In this document: in pieces, positions 49,401 through 61,590 of the stretch | How the letters are laid out: every line of letters begins with the position of its first letter | How positions within the stretch are numbered: position 1 is the stretch's first letter | Assembly: GCA_037039685.1 (NCBI GenBank) | Contig: JAWNGF010000003.1 | Location: 4,562,571-4,626,570, forward strand | Direction of reading: 5' to 3' | DNA length: 64,000 nucleotides | Source: Ceratobasidium sp. AG-K | Taxonomy: Eukaryota; Basidiomycota; Agaricomycetes; Cantharellales; Ceratobasidiaceae | Program-made: the position numbers and the translations under genes | The notes under the pieces: generated by a model | Seen by the model: the letters and a program-made list of their open reading frames with translations, nothing else | Databases searched by the model: none | What the model was told of the DNA's origin: nothing

Positions 49401-50736
49401 GAAGTGGATTTCCAAGTTTTTGTTGTGCACGCCGGCATTTTTTTGAGAGTATATACTGGATTAATGATGCGTCACTTTATCCACCTCCCAATTTCATGTT
49501 TTGGCCGCAGAAGCAGCATTCCTTGGCGCGTAGAATAACCCTGGAAGCGTTGAGTATTGGTGTCCGAGGTGGCGGGAATTTTCTAGCCCACGCAGCGAGT
49601 GAAGAATAGGATAGCTCATCAGAATTAACTGAATTACTCTCCAGAGAGGCCATCCTGACAGTCGACGAAGTGGCTCGTTACGCAATCTTCCCCACCTGCT
49701 TTTATATTCCCTGATCTACGGCGCGCTGACAGATGTTGCACCACAGCCCTACTGTCACGTGCCTTCTATACCGGCTTGACGTCAAGTCTCTGCGCCGGAT
49801 TAACCGAATGATGGAAGGTGATCGGAGCTACGGCTGAACTCGAAGTTCCGATGAGTCTACCGGGCCGACTCAAGGGACATTCAAATATCTTCGGGAACTT
49901 CTGTTCTGTAAACGGGACTTTGCAAGTTAGGGTCCCATGTCCGACCCGTCATCACGAGCTTGCCAATATATCGTTGAGTAGATCGATCTTGTGATATAGC
50001 TCGCTTTATTTAATAATCAACGCGGGGGATCACGCCCGGAGTCAGGTCTGCAACTCAGGACGGATGTAGGCCTAACTCTGGGGCCACAATGCAGCACCAA
50101 ATCGAAGACATTTGCCTGCAGGCAACCGCGGCAAAATTATTCCTAGATAGCAAACGCTCCGAGAGCCGTCCATAATACCGGAGAGTGTAGACAATCACCT
50201 TGAGAAGCTAGACTAAATTATGTTACCAGAGGATGCAATACGTGAAGGCTTGCCTATCTTGTCGACAGGCTTGGAACAGATCGTGGCGATACTATTCTTC
50301 TGAGGCACACCAAGGGCAACAAGTTAAGCTTAGACATGCTCGGAATAACCGCGTGCGATGTATCAGTTATTGTAATTCTGGGGTTTAAAGGTTTATGAAC
50401 TAGCTCGGCAAGTCAATCCCCGAAGAATGTACAGGGCTAAGAAGCTCCAACTCCGGCGGGCAAACGCATATATTAGGATTGCGAGTGCATACATGTAAAC
50501 ATACGGGCTAGTCATTAGTTCGTGCCCAGACACATCCGCTTTTGTAATTCCTAGCGCGTGAATAAATTCCGAGTGAAAACGAGTATATATGCGATAACGG
50601 AAGAAATGGGGTAAGTACACAAAGAAGAAAATTTCCCGGATAAGAATATCCGGTACTGTACAGAACCACGTCGAATATCGACACTCCAACATCCGCTTCA
50701 GTCGCTTATCTCGATCTGGAAAATCTTGAATTTCTC
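46482..50736. other. Gene-poor region, 4.3 kb
   Basis: There are many short open stretches but no domain I recognise and no clear terminal repeats. Candidate small frames are listed separately. A decayed gene or an old mobile element could hide here. Confidence 0.4.
47028..47513 (-). CDS. Hypothetical ORF, 161 aa
   Basis: The ATG at 47513 opens 161 codons (MVTACMHTAAQEQYCHF...RRWLLANAPVRDIAWSY). It is fairly even in composition and could be an exon of a longer or decayed gene. An alternative splice would link it to the frame at 46817-47107. No family recognised. Confidence 0.2.
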   Translation of the reverse strand: MVTACMHTAAQEQYCHFSCFTAILREHHGSLRIRQAETRITALTQTSLLPESLRVVPSQLSGESVRRICISSADASCVIADRERVQQCADRLSGSILSVGERRWLLANAPVRDIAWSYTHIAHLGFLHRCSVICTSGGSGSGGNVQGPSADEALLCERGAQ

Positions 50737-50749
50737 TACTCGTAACCAA
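50393..50749 (-). CDS. Hypothetical ORF with hydrophobic segments, 118 aa
   Basis: A minus-strand frame with hydrophobic stretches FFFVYLPHFF, YMYALAILIYAF and SFLALYIL, hinting at membrane segments. It overlaps the 3' end of MRE11 on the same strand, so it may be 3' UTR with a chance frame. Confidence 0.15.
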   Translation of the reverse strand: MVTSREIQDFPDRDKRLKRMLECRYSTWFCTVPDILIREIFFFVYLPHFFRYRIYTRFHSEFIHALGITKADVSGHELMTSPYVYMYALAILIYAFARRSWSFLALYILRGLTCRASS

Positions 50750-53590
50750 AAGAAATGTTACTGCTTACCGCGGCTTGCACTTTACTGCGGGCGCTTTTCG
50801 CGGCCGCTCTCGGCGCACGAGTACTCGCTTGACTAGCTCCAACCGTTAATTTAGTTTGGCGGCCCTTACTTGTACTCGCTGCTGCTGCCGTCTTCTTGGC
50901 AGGGGCCTTTTTGGTGGCACCGCTGTTACAAATACGTTAGTATACATGGGGTACTGGAATCAAGCCAGTAAGTTGCCTACCTCAAGACTCCCGCCCTGCC
51001 TCTTGGTTTAGGCGCGGGTTCCGGCTCTGGCTCGTCTTCTTCGTCATCATCGTCGTCTGGTATGTCGATCATTTCGGCGTCCTCGTCACTTTCAGGTGCA
51101 AACTATCCACCCCATTTCCACGGTCCAATAATTGATTCGGCTTGCAGTAGCACAACTCACCAGTTGCTTTCCTCTTCCTTTCCCCTTGGCCGGAGCTTTC
51201 GCTTTGCTACTCTTTGCGGCAGGTTTTGTGGCCTTAGTGGCTGCGGCCTTGGTAGCTCGAGAGGTAGCCGCTTTTTTAGGGGGCGGAGCTGGCTCTTCCT
51301 CCTCAGAAAATCCGTCTCCACCGCCGCCCACTAAGTCGTCGTCGTCTTCCTCCATGGAGTCAACATCTCGTGCACGTGCACCCGAGTCGTCGTTATCAGT
51401 GGCACGAGCCTTGCCTTTGGACTTTGAAGCCTGATCGTACCTAGTCAGGCATGAAGACAGCCTAAACACAGAAGCCATACCGGTCCAAACTGAGTCTCCT
51501 GGTACTCTTTTTCGTGTTCCTCCTTTATTTGGTATAGCTGGGGCGGGCGTGGTGGTTGGATAATATATAAATGTATTCGGTTATGCGACGTACTGCGTCA
51601 TCTAAGTTTGCCTCTTGTACGTCGCCCCTACTGTTTAGCTTTTTTTCGTATACTTTTAGGGACTTATTAACGAATCTGAAAACAGTTATGTCGGGTTAAC
51701 GAGCGCAGAATGCGGTTATTGGACTGACTCGGATATGCTCCTGTTTTCATCCTTCTCAACGAAAGTCTGAATGGCGTCCGACATACCCAACTCGCCAAGA
51801 AGCTGAAGTTCTTGTGCAGCTAGATACTCTCGTACCAGGTTCTGCACTCGAACCTTTTCCAATTTTTCAGCGGCTGGAATTGTAGGGTCATCGATCGACA
51901 ACTCTGGTTCATCCGCTACGACTTTGGCTCCTACGGATACGTAATTTAAGTCCCCAAGATCTGGCTAGATCGTAGCGCTAAAAACGTACCCTTGGTCATG
52001 ACTTTGGCCCGGTGGAAGACCAAAACATCACGAGGGTTTGCAACCCTTCCGATAAATTCTTGGCTGAACCTAACTGGGTTAGACATCACCGAGACGCCAG
52101 TAGTTTCAACCTGGAACATAAGTCAATATAATCTCGCACGAAACGTGAGTTTCAGACCTTCAATCGAACTAATGGGAGCATCATCTCGCCAGCTTCGGCT
52201 GGTGAAATGCCAGCAGCCTCATTGCGGTCACACCATTCCTCACCAGCCTGGTCAATCAATGCGTTGACCTGAGGTTGACTCTCAGTGCACTGGGGCCTAT
52301 TGATTGGAAGGAGACTCACTCGTTCTCGCAAGAATTTCATTACAGCAATCTGGTTCGTGACATCCAACCCATCGGTCTCAGCAGCTTCTCTCAAGCTAAC
52401 TTCATCCAACACAAACGGGCGCACAGTCCGCAAGGGAATAGGTGTCATTTGAAATGTGTTGTGCTGAATTTCTAGAAGCGCGACGTGCCTAGGGGACAGG
52501 GATTTAGCAGTATGCCAGATAGCACAATCTAGTACGAGAGCGACGAACTTTGGGATAGCTTCGCCATCTGCCAGAGAGGTGGCGACTGATGATCCTGGCT
52601 GGGTGATGAGATAGTCTTTGCCTGCGACGGGCTCAGGCACAATCCTGCAGTCGTGCTCATGCCCCCAAACAACAAGGTTGATACTATCATCAAACATGCC
52701 TTCTGGAACCGCTTCCAATGAACCTCGTTTGACACTAAGTACGTTGGACGTCAAGTCAGAGCTTACTCGCAAGATACATCAAAGACGTACCGATTCTGGT
52801 GAACCAAGAGGATATTGAACCAGTCATCCTTGTCCTTGGGCATAAACATTTTTACACGGTTGCTCCTTAATTCAAAGTGCATTCTTTGATCCTTGACGTT
52901 GCCTACCCCATACAAGGCAAGTTGAGTTGCTCCTTTTCGTAGTAGGACGGGTTTGATCTGAATGCCTGCATTAGGATCGTCCGACGCTGACAAGTCAGAT
53001 TTTCCGATGTAGTTGATCACGCCAGCGACCGAAAGCATGTCCAGAGCGCATAATGCACCATCCGGCCCGGCGCCTTGAGGATCGTCGTGGTTGCCGTGGA
53101 TTGAAAATACGGGAATACCAACATTGAGATTGGTATCCTCGTAATTTATAGCAGGAAAACTTGACACGCTGGCTCAATAGCTGTCAGAAATGTTGGAACC
53201 AGACAACTCACTTGAAACCTTCTGCTTTCCCCTCGTTGGGATCGCTAAGTAGTTCAATCTGTACGGGCTTATCCCCCAGAGCATATTCGCGAAGTAGAGC
53301 CATGGTGCGATACAAGCAATCGCGAGATGGCCTATTCTCATGGAACAAGTCGCCGGCTAAAAGGATAAAATCCACCTACTAACAGAGTTAAATTGCGGTT
53401 ATGGATTGAGAAACTGGCGACTCACGTCATGTTTTCGTGCCAAGTCGAGGATTTCTTTAAAGGTATTGATTGCATCTTGCCCGCGAATGGGGTCGCGTTC
53501 GTTATACCCAATGTGGTTATCGGTCGCGAGCATGATTTTGATTGTATCCTCCGGAACTAGGGGGGATAATGACAAGTAAGATTTATGCAT
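50736..53590 (-). CDS. MRE11: MRE11 DNA double-strand-break repair nuclease
   Basis: Spliced minus-strand exons give the five phosphoesterase motifs in order: ATDNHIGY (about 53530), [10 protein letters not shown] (about 53350), [10 protein letters not shown] (about 53090), LVHQNR (about 52800) and WGHEHDC (about 52655). The capping domain follows ([42 protein letters not shown]), then [20 protein letters not shown] and [15 protein letters not shown]. The C-terminal tail is acidic and then K/A-rich ([24 protein letters not shown]), as in fungal Mre11. With Rad50 and Nbs1/Xrs2 it resects DNA ends and acts in meiosis. The start is uncertain: 53590 is the first ATG in frame, but a CCCTAG acceptor just before [10 protein letters not shown] suggests an upstream first exon. 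The final codons ([11 protein letters not shown] or a spliced alternative) are also uncertain. Confidence 0.87.
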
Positions 53591-53979
53591 TAATTTAATA
53601 ACTATTATCTGAAGCCAGAATAATGTTCCAAGATACTTCAGAGTACGAGCTCATGGTCCGGTATACTGAGAAAGATTCTCGTGGTACCGGAATACGAGAC
53701 GGTAGAATGGACTCAAACATACGTTCATCACTAATCGGAGGAAGGGGAGCGGGTTCACTAATTAGGGAAAGGATTGTTATAAATAATGCTGGTTACAAAG
53801 TGCAGAAGAATGACATACTGGCCTACGTCTGACATGTTTCGTCAAGTGGCTCGATACAGGAAAGATTGGAGACGCGAACGTCACGTGGACGTGACATTAT
53901 TTTATAGTCAGCCACGTGATGAAACCCTTACCATATTGGACTCATTACTAACCGCAATACCCTCAGCACACTCAACACC
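53591..53979. promoter_or_regulatory. Divergent promoter region, MRE11 / GDP-fucose synthase
   Basis: About 390 bases between divergent genes; may contain the first exon of MRE11. A TTATTTTATAG stretch lies near 53900, upstream of the fucose synthase ATG. Confidence 0.4.
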
Positions 53980-55342
<1,363 letters not shown>

Positions 55343-56442
55343 ATTGAATGTAGTGCGGGGTAAATGAATGCGTTGATTGAATCAAGCCTCGAGGGAGATG
55401 CAACGTGCCACATGCCGATAAGAGCATACAGCCTAGGCCGGTTTGAATCTCAGAACCCTGGGCGATAGACCTCTTGCGACAAAGGCTATGTGCACGAGGA
55501 GGGCATGCGCACGCATGCATAGCGTCTACTCGTAATAAGACGGTCTCCTTTGAGCGTGTTTGAGACGATCGATACTCATCGAAATGAAAGGGTCACATCG
55601 GCCGGGATCTCCGAGGCACAGAGTGCAAAAGGGGCCGGGGTTCCGTAATGAAACAAGTCCACCGTGCCCAGGCTCGTTCGCTCCGTTCTTCCTTAAATGC
55701 ACAGAAAATTTGCGCTCTCTGCACGATCGGGTCCGCCACAGATGCAATGAATTGTCGGGAAGAGAGCAATGTATGCGCCACACTCACACAGAAGTCTGAC
55801 GCACAGCTAGGCCAAAGAAGGTATTGTTCTCATCTGGAACACCAGGGCCAGAAGCAAGGTAAAGTTGGCCTAAAGTTACGTCTTTATACACAGTAAACGA
55901 GCTCGCGCCTCTTGCACCCGCGCTCTCATCTCTGTCCAAACGACGTGATGCGACTCAAATCGTCTCGCTCAGTCCTCGCACCAACGTCGGGATCGGTAAG
56001 AATCACGGGCCCGGGTCAGAATACCCATACATCAACCGATTCCCGAGGCAGCACAAAACCGACAGCGCACAACTTGAGCCGCTTGAATTCGATCATCGAT
56101 TACGTATACACCGTGACCAACCTGGTCACCACACGGCCGAACAGAAAAAGGAGCACTATGTACGTATATTATACTTTGTAAACTATTCAGGGGGCATGCC
56201 CACAACCACTTCATCCATAAACGAGCGGCAAGGAAAATGAAGTACGCCAGGCGGGCGAGAGATACAGCACATCGCAGATAGATCCACAGCGGTACAAATT
56301 ATGTAAAAACAAACGCGTGATTCGTGAAGTCGTGAATCGTTTCATGGAACAACAGACAAAGAGATAAAGGAAAATCGGGTCGGGTATCCAGCATCCAATC
56401 CAGCATCACGATATAATGGAATAAATTTCACAACGAGTCAGT
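55343..56442. other. Convergent intergenic, 1.1 kb
   Basis: Between the ends of the fucose synthase and the DGK1-like gene. No coding or structural element recognised. Confidence 0.4.
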
Positions 56443-57638
56443 CTATAGGGCCGCAATGAGGCGCGAGATACCCCAAATGAGGCCTCCGCTGATGATGGGC
56501 AGCGTCAAGTTATCGTCCAATCCGCCAATGTCTACCAGATCGGGTCAGCTCCGAGCTCGTGTACGAGGGGTTGAAAATTTGAAATTGCAAACTTACCCAG
56601 CGCTTCGGTGATTCCAGCGACAAGGCCTGAGCACAGGCTCAACGCAGTGAGCCCGAGCCAGCCGCCTTGGTGCCGATTCCAGGCCGGGGTTTCGTTGGGG
56701 ATGTACTCGGGTGTGACGGCCCAGCCCCAGAACGTAAAGGCCACTAGGGAGCCGGTGACCATCGCGCCGAGAGTACCCGCGAGTGATTTACGTGGCGCGA
56801 TGGGGATGTACAGGATGCTCCTCGGAAGCTTGGGCGTGTAACGGCCCCAGGCACGACCTACAGTGGATGCTGCCGTGTCGCACCAGGAAAGACTGCAAAA
56901 TGGTTAGAATTTGAACAACATGCCGAACAAGGCTGCTCACATGAGAATGGAGACCACCGCAATGTCCCTAGGGTAAAACTGGAGCACAAAAATGACGCCG
57001 ACAAGGTACCATATTACACCGTTGATCTTTTTCTGAAAATGGTGAACAATGCGGTCAGCGGGTGACGTCGGGTGACAAACAACATGACGAGCCAACCTTT
57101 TCGCTCTCTCGCATAAACGCGCCGAGAAGTTGTTCGTATAGCCGGGCAAAGGGTGTAATGTTGAGTCGAAGAACATCCGCAGCCGTAACAAATGCCAGAC
57201 CGGCCGCTAGGACTTTGACAATCGGAGCAACCTCCGGGCGTGAAAAGTACAAGGGCAACACAAGAAATCCTGCAACAAAACGTCAGCCCGTGTCGTGTTC
57301 GAACCCATGACCAACATACCGATGGACGAGTGCAAAGCCTTGCGCGGGATTTCCCAGTCAATTTTGGCAGTTGGGAGCGCGGGTGGCTCAAGCAACTCGG
57401 GGGTGCTGAGATCATCATCGAATAATTCTTTTATCGAACCATTTCCTGCCTGGACTCCAACATCGACGACCGGAATATCGCTGTCGTGTCTCCGGAGCCG
57501 AAGTCCAACACTCGGCGACCGCTTAGGGACAAATGTCGGATATTGCATAGGCGTTGATGACGAGCAGGACGACTGTCGAGAACGACTGGAGCGCTTGTGA
57601 CGGACGCTTCCGGCAAACGAGTAGGTCTCAAGGGTCAT
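56443..57638 (-). CDS. DGK1: CTP-dependent diacylglycerol kinase, DGK1-like, 322 aa
   Basis: Exons 57638-57320, 57269-57097, 57032-56941, 56892-56597 and 56531-56443 sum to 323 codons. The hydrophilic N-terminus (~100 residues) precedes IDWEIPRKALHSSIG, then several membrane segments. Family blocks follow: ADVLRLNITPFARLYEQLLG, LMRESEK-like AFMRESEK, NGVIWYLVGVIF, LSWCDTAASTVGRAWG, RKSLAGTLGAMVTGS and LDDNLTLPIISGG. This matches yeast Dgk1, an ER/nuclear-envelope enzyme that makes phosphatidate from diacylglycerol using CTP, and is related to dolichol kinase and CDP-DAG synthase. Dolichol kinase is the main alternative, but the short length and LSWCDTAAST favour DGK1. Confidence 0.8.
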
Positions 57639-57879
57639 GGAGAGGGTGGTGGAAAGGAGTGAACCGCACGTTGAATTTGAACAGCGTGTGACAGGGTGCA
57701 AGAGGCTCCACGTGGCACAGCCACAACCGAGCGCCGAACAATTGCAAACAACCTCCTTTCCATTTCCAACAAATTGGCACAACAATTTCACGTGCCTCGT
57801 CCCCCTCGCACGACCACACGCGGGTAGAAACGTGTGTACGAAACATAAATTAAAATTACCGAGCATACACTCTGTTTTG

Positions 57880-59295
57880 CTAGTCCCGTCTCTCGCTCGT
57901 GCTCGAGCGGCCCTTGAGATCGTCCATTGGCACCGGCTCGTACCCCGATCGCGACCCGGAAGGTCCGCTCTGCGCCGACGGCAACGACTCCTTTTTCTGT
58001 CCCTCGACATGTTTCACCCACGTATAGTATATCGACCCCACAAGAATGAGCGTAATAGACGTCCCGCGGCCCCTAATCTCAATGAGCCACCGCCTCATGA
58101 CATAAAACCAGGATCACTTACAGCGAAATTACGTCGCCAAATATCCACACGCTGAAGAACGTCTGGATCACCCCCCGAACGGCCGATGAGACCATGTGTG
58201 TAATAGGCGATGTCACCTTGATGCTGAACAATGTAGCGATGCAGATCAAGAAACCAAATATACCCTGCACGGAATGTGGTTAGTCGGCGCGCGAGGCTGA
58301 ATTGGGCAACTCACTGTGACACCCGTACCCCACAAAAACGTGCCCAACGCGCCTCCGGCAGCCGACCCCGGCTCATCCGCTCCAAACAACAACTTCAAAA
58401 TCGCAGGTACCTCGCCAGCAAGAAAGACAATCGGGATATTCGCAACCGCGCTCAATAGATTCGTGTACCACGCCAAATCGATCGCCGACCCGTCGACGAC
58501 GTCTAGCGCACGCTTGATCACGACGGCTTGCAGAGCCGTACTGATCGATGACAAAATGCCGAAAAACACACCCAACGCCGAGGGGCCCGATTTGGTCGAG
58601 GCGGATTTCGACGCGAGGCCGCTGGCGGTAACGTGGTCCAGGAACACCCCCGTAAAGAATCCGCCTGTCACGATCGTGCAGGCAAGTAAAATTCGCTTAG
58701 ATGGTGGCGCAGCACGAAGGAACATCAGCGAAGTGATGACGGTAAACGGCAGCACCAGCCCTCGCGCGACTTGGTAAAACGACGCGTCCACATACTTCAG
58801 GCAAAAGTTGTTGAAGCTGGTATGCGTCAGTAACAAGTCTCGCTTGGATAAATTGATACACCTACTTGAGGCCCAAAACATTGACAGTAATCAGTGGTGC
58901 CAAACCCTTTAGAAGCTGCATATCGACCATTCGTGGTAACTTTAATATTCCGACAATGTGTGCGCCAACAAATAGCAAGATGGCGACTAATAGTTGGCAA
59001 AACAAAAAGAACACAGGGGTGTCGGTTCCATTAAGAACCCATTTGTTCCTATGCCAATAGTTAGTTTTGAGATTTGACGACCAGGTTAGACATACGCCAG
59101 AATCATCTGCCAAGCAACATGAGAATTCCGCCAAGACATAGGAATAATAGACTCACAGCTATCGCAGCGACAATGTAAAACGATACCGAAGCCGCCTGTC
59201 AATAACGCCATTACTTCATAATACGCTCACTCATAACCAGGACTTACCACCATAAGACGTGACGGCTTGGCCTCTGTACTCGCCCCACCGCTCAT
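57880..59295 (-). CDS. Nucleotide-sugar transporter, SLC35C1-like (GDP-fucose), 379 aa
   Basis: Exons 59295-59248, 59195-59157, 59106-59096 (11 bases), 59048-58866, 58816-58315, 58264-58122 and 58093-57880 sum to 380 codons. It is a multi-pass protein of the drug/metabolite transporter superfamily. Blocks resembling the human GDP-fucose transporter SLC35C1 in order: NKWVLNGTDTPVFFLFCQ, FNNFCLKYVDASFYQVARGL, GGFFTGVFLD, FFGILSSISTALQAVVIKRA, LDVVDGSAIDLAWYTNLLSA, GIFGFLICIATLFSIKVTSP followed by ITHMVSS, and a final IYYTWVKHVE. A short hydrophilic tail ends at 57880. It would carry GDP-fucose into the Golgi lumen. The assignment is from remembered family motifs; another GDP-sugar is possible. 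It lies about 2.5 kb from the GDP-L-fucose synthase. Confidence 0.8.
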
Positions 59296-60378
59296 GCCGG
59301 AAAGTCAAGCCAAAATTCGAGAGAAAATGTTCAAAGCCAGGTCAAGGTTGAATGACGAAAAATCCGACCGACGCGTGGCAGGGTGAGTCTATATAAGCTA
59401 GATGCGTTGCGCCGCAGATTCCTCGCCTAGTTGGACCGAGACGTGTCGCTGACGGATATGTCACTGGTGACTAGAATTCGTTGATGGAAGGGCTAAAACT
59501 GAACGAGTGGGCTGGTAGATGGTGATCGAGGATAACTAGAAAATGGGTGCAATGGAGCAACCGCAGCGATTGCAAATGGCGTCGGGGCCAGTTTTGGTAA
59601 CTGGCTGTGCCTGAATAATCAGCGCTTCGTTCGAGCCCGGCGTTTTGATCTTGCGGAGTGAAGATTGGAGCGCATACATTCAGGCCACACGTTCAGAGTG
59701 ACGACTTTTAAGTTTGCATTTGGGTGATTATGGCCCGACCGCTAAATGGATCGTAGAAGCGAACCAAGGAATTAATGCCAGTGGCCGCTCCGAGTGAGCC
59801 TCTTGCCAATAGGCAGACTCACTTGCGACAATGGTTACCGTCGTAATCTCTCTACCCATTGCCCCATTTTACTCTGTTATCGAATCTTCGCATCACGATC
59901 TAGTAACTTACGCCCTTCGTAGGCCCATGCAGCATCCACTAGGAATGACCACGCCCAACTGGATAATGCAGCCTTGGCAGCATGAATACCCGGAAGTTCG
60001 AAAAACCTTCCTGTCGTATAAGATCGAACTGTACACCTCTGTCCACGGTAGGATTTGTGCGAATGTTTACCAAAGTATAAATAGATGCCCCTTGGGATTT
60101 TTTTATTTCAATCATTGCTGTGAACATCACATCGTACCAGCTAAGCATCCAGTCAAACACGATGTCCCCACTTCCAATCAAGCGAAACAATGGGTTGCGG
60201 TTCGAACCCGTAACGCAGGAACCGTAGCTTCTCGATTGACGCAATTGCTTGAAATATAGTTTGGATGCTTTTAATATCAAAACTGGGAAATTATTTTCAT
60301 GTCCGGGATAATAAGGGTTGGTTCAATCGAAGTGCACTCCAGATAAATGAAGTACATGAATAGGTTCTAGAAACAAAT
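59296..60378. other. Intergenic, about 1.1 kb
   Basis: No gene recognised. A plus frame at 59831-60259 (142 codons) and an overlapping minus frame resemble nothing known. The minus one could be decayed 3' sequence of the F-box pseudogene. Confidence 0.35.
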
Positions 60379-61170
60379 CTACTTTGACCCGGTTTGGTAA
60401 TTCGATTCCAGGATCAGTCTACCTAGTAGAAGATGTGCACGAGGAGAACATAAGGGTATGCACGGACTTAGGGTGCCCATTTTCAAGCCAAAACGAAACA
60501 ATATTAGAAAATCCAGTACGTCGAAAATCGTGTACTTGGAGAACTCCAGGGGTCCGAAGATGGGAGCGTGTGTCAGCCCGGTTGAGGCCATTGTTCAACT
60601 TTGTCTTGCGTCCATAAATACAAAGGCGCAGCGGCGAGTTCTGCGCTCATTTAAGGTACGCTTCCGTATAGGTGTAACAGAAAACCAAGTTGTCCCAATG
60701 ATCAGCCTTGACCTCGATGTGCGACCAGAACAAAGGAGTTTTAGTGATGGCGGTTCGCCAGTAGGTGCGTACAGCGCTGAGCGTCGAGAGCGGTTGACGT
60801 TCATGAAACTTATGTTCAAGATACTGGCGTTCTGGATCAAATGTATACGTGTCATAACGAGGTTGACCAATAATTAAGGAGAAGGTTTGACGAAGAACGT
60901 CTGATGGAAGCCTGTGGACCGGAGTTAGAGGGCTTGGTGAGTTGCGCATGGTCATTAATACGTGTTGTGCTTTCCGAAGCTTGTCTATTCGTGAAGACAT
61001 AAGGAGGAATCATTATAAGCATCGAGAGATGTGGTGACGAGTGCAGGTAGGTTGTTTGAGCTATACATGGAATCATTATGCATGTAGGATGCGAGCTCTG
61101 TGGTGCATCTGAGATAGCGTTGTATTGCCATCTCTAACCGTTGGCGGGTATCTTTCCACGCCTAAGGTGT
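60379..61170 (-). pseudogene. F-box protein gene, decayed
   Basis: The minus strand from about 61165 reads AWKDTRQRLEMAIQRYL and later SLDAYND, a leader common in Agaricomycete F-box proteins. The frame then shifts near 61000, continuing as IDKLRKAQHVLMTMRNSP and the F-box itself, VHRLPSDVLRQTFSLII, LSAVRTYWRTAITKTPLFWSHIEV. An in-frame TGA follows at AYLK (60647), after which AQNSPLRLCIYGRK and, in another frame, VSFWLENGHPKSVHTL continue the family pattern. At least two frame changes and a stop argue for a pseudogene, unless unusual introns are used. Confidence 0.6.
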
Positions 61171-61590
61171 GTTGGACGGCGTATTATTCATTCTAGTAGG
61201 TACGGATGGTAGTCGACTGAGAATGTAACTTTGGCTGCAAGCTCTCGTCCAGTTAATGCGACAGCACGTGACCCTGGGGGCGAACCAGAAACCATAGCTC
61301 TCAAATAAAATCTATTTGTCGCGTTGGTCCTGAACGAAGCCTATGTAGGTAGCTAGAGCCCGGGTATTATTGATATATAACCTGGTGTACGCTCCAGTGC
61401 ATACAATTAATCTAGGTTCAACGGCTCAGAGCATATGCAGGTCTAGTACAGTTTCGTGTATACATAGAGGCGTGAGCCACCGGACACATAGCATTCATCA
61501 CCGACATACAAGACGACGCTAGACACGAAGGAAGCAATATTATGCAACAAGACTCAGGCGAAACAAAGCAGTAATTTTGGTGAGGCGGGT
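61171..61590. other. Intergenic
   Basis: About 420 bases between the F-box pseudogene and the CAC2 stop; nothing recognised. Confidence 0.4.

Noticed and set aside
49289..49609. 106-codon frame in the gene-poor region
   Set aside because: Biased composition, no known motif, no supporting splice structure.
60185..60235. Possible tRNA T-arm (GGTTCGAACCC)
   Set aside because: No matching acceptor stem, D-arm or anticodon arm at the right distance on either strand.
59831..60259. 142-codon plus-strand frame
   Set aside because: No recognised family; overlaps an equally open minus frame in a gene-poor zone.
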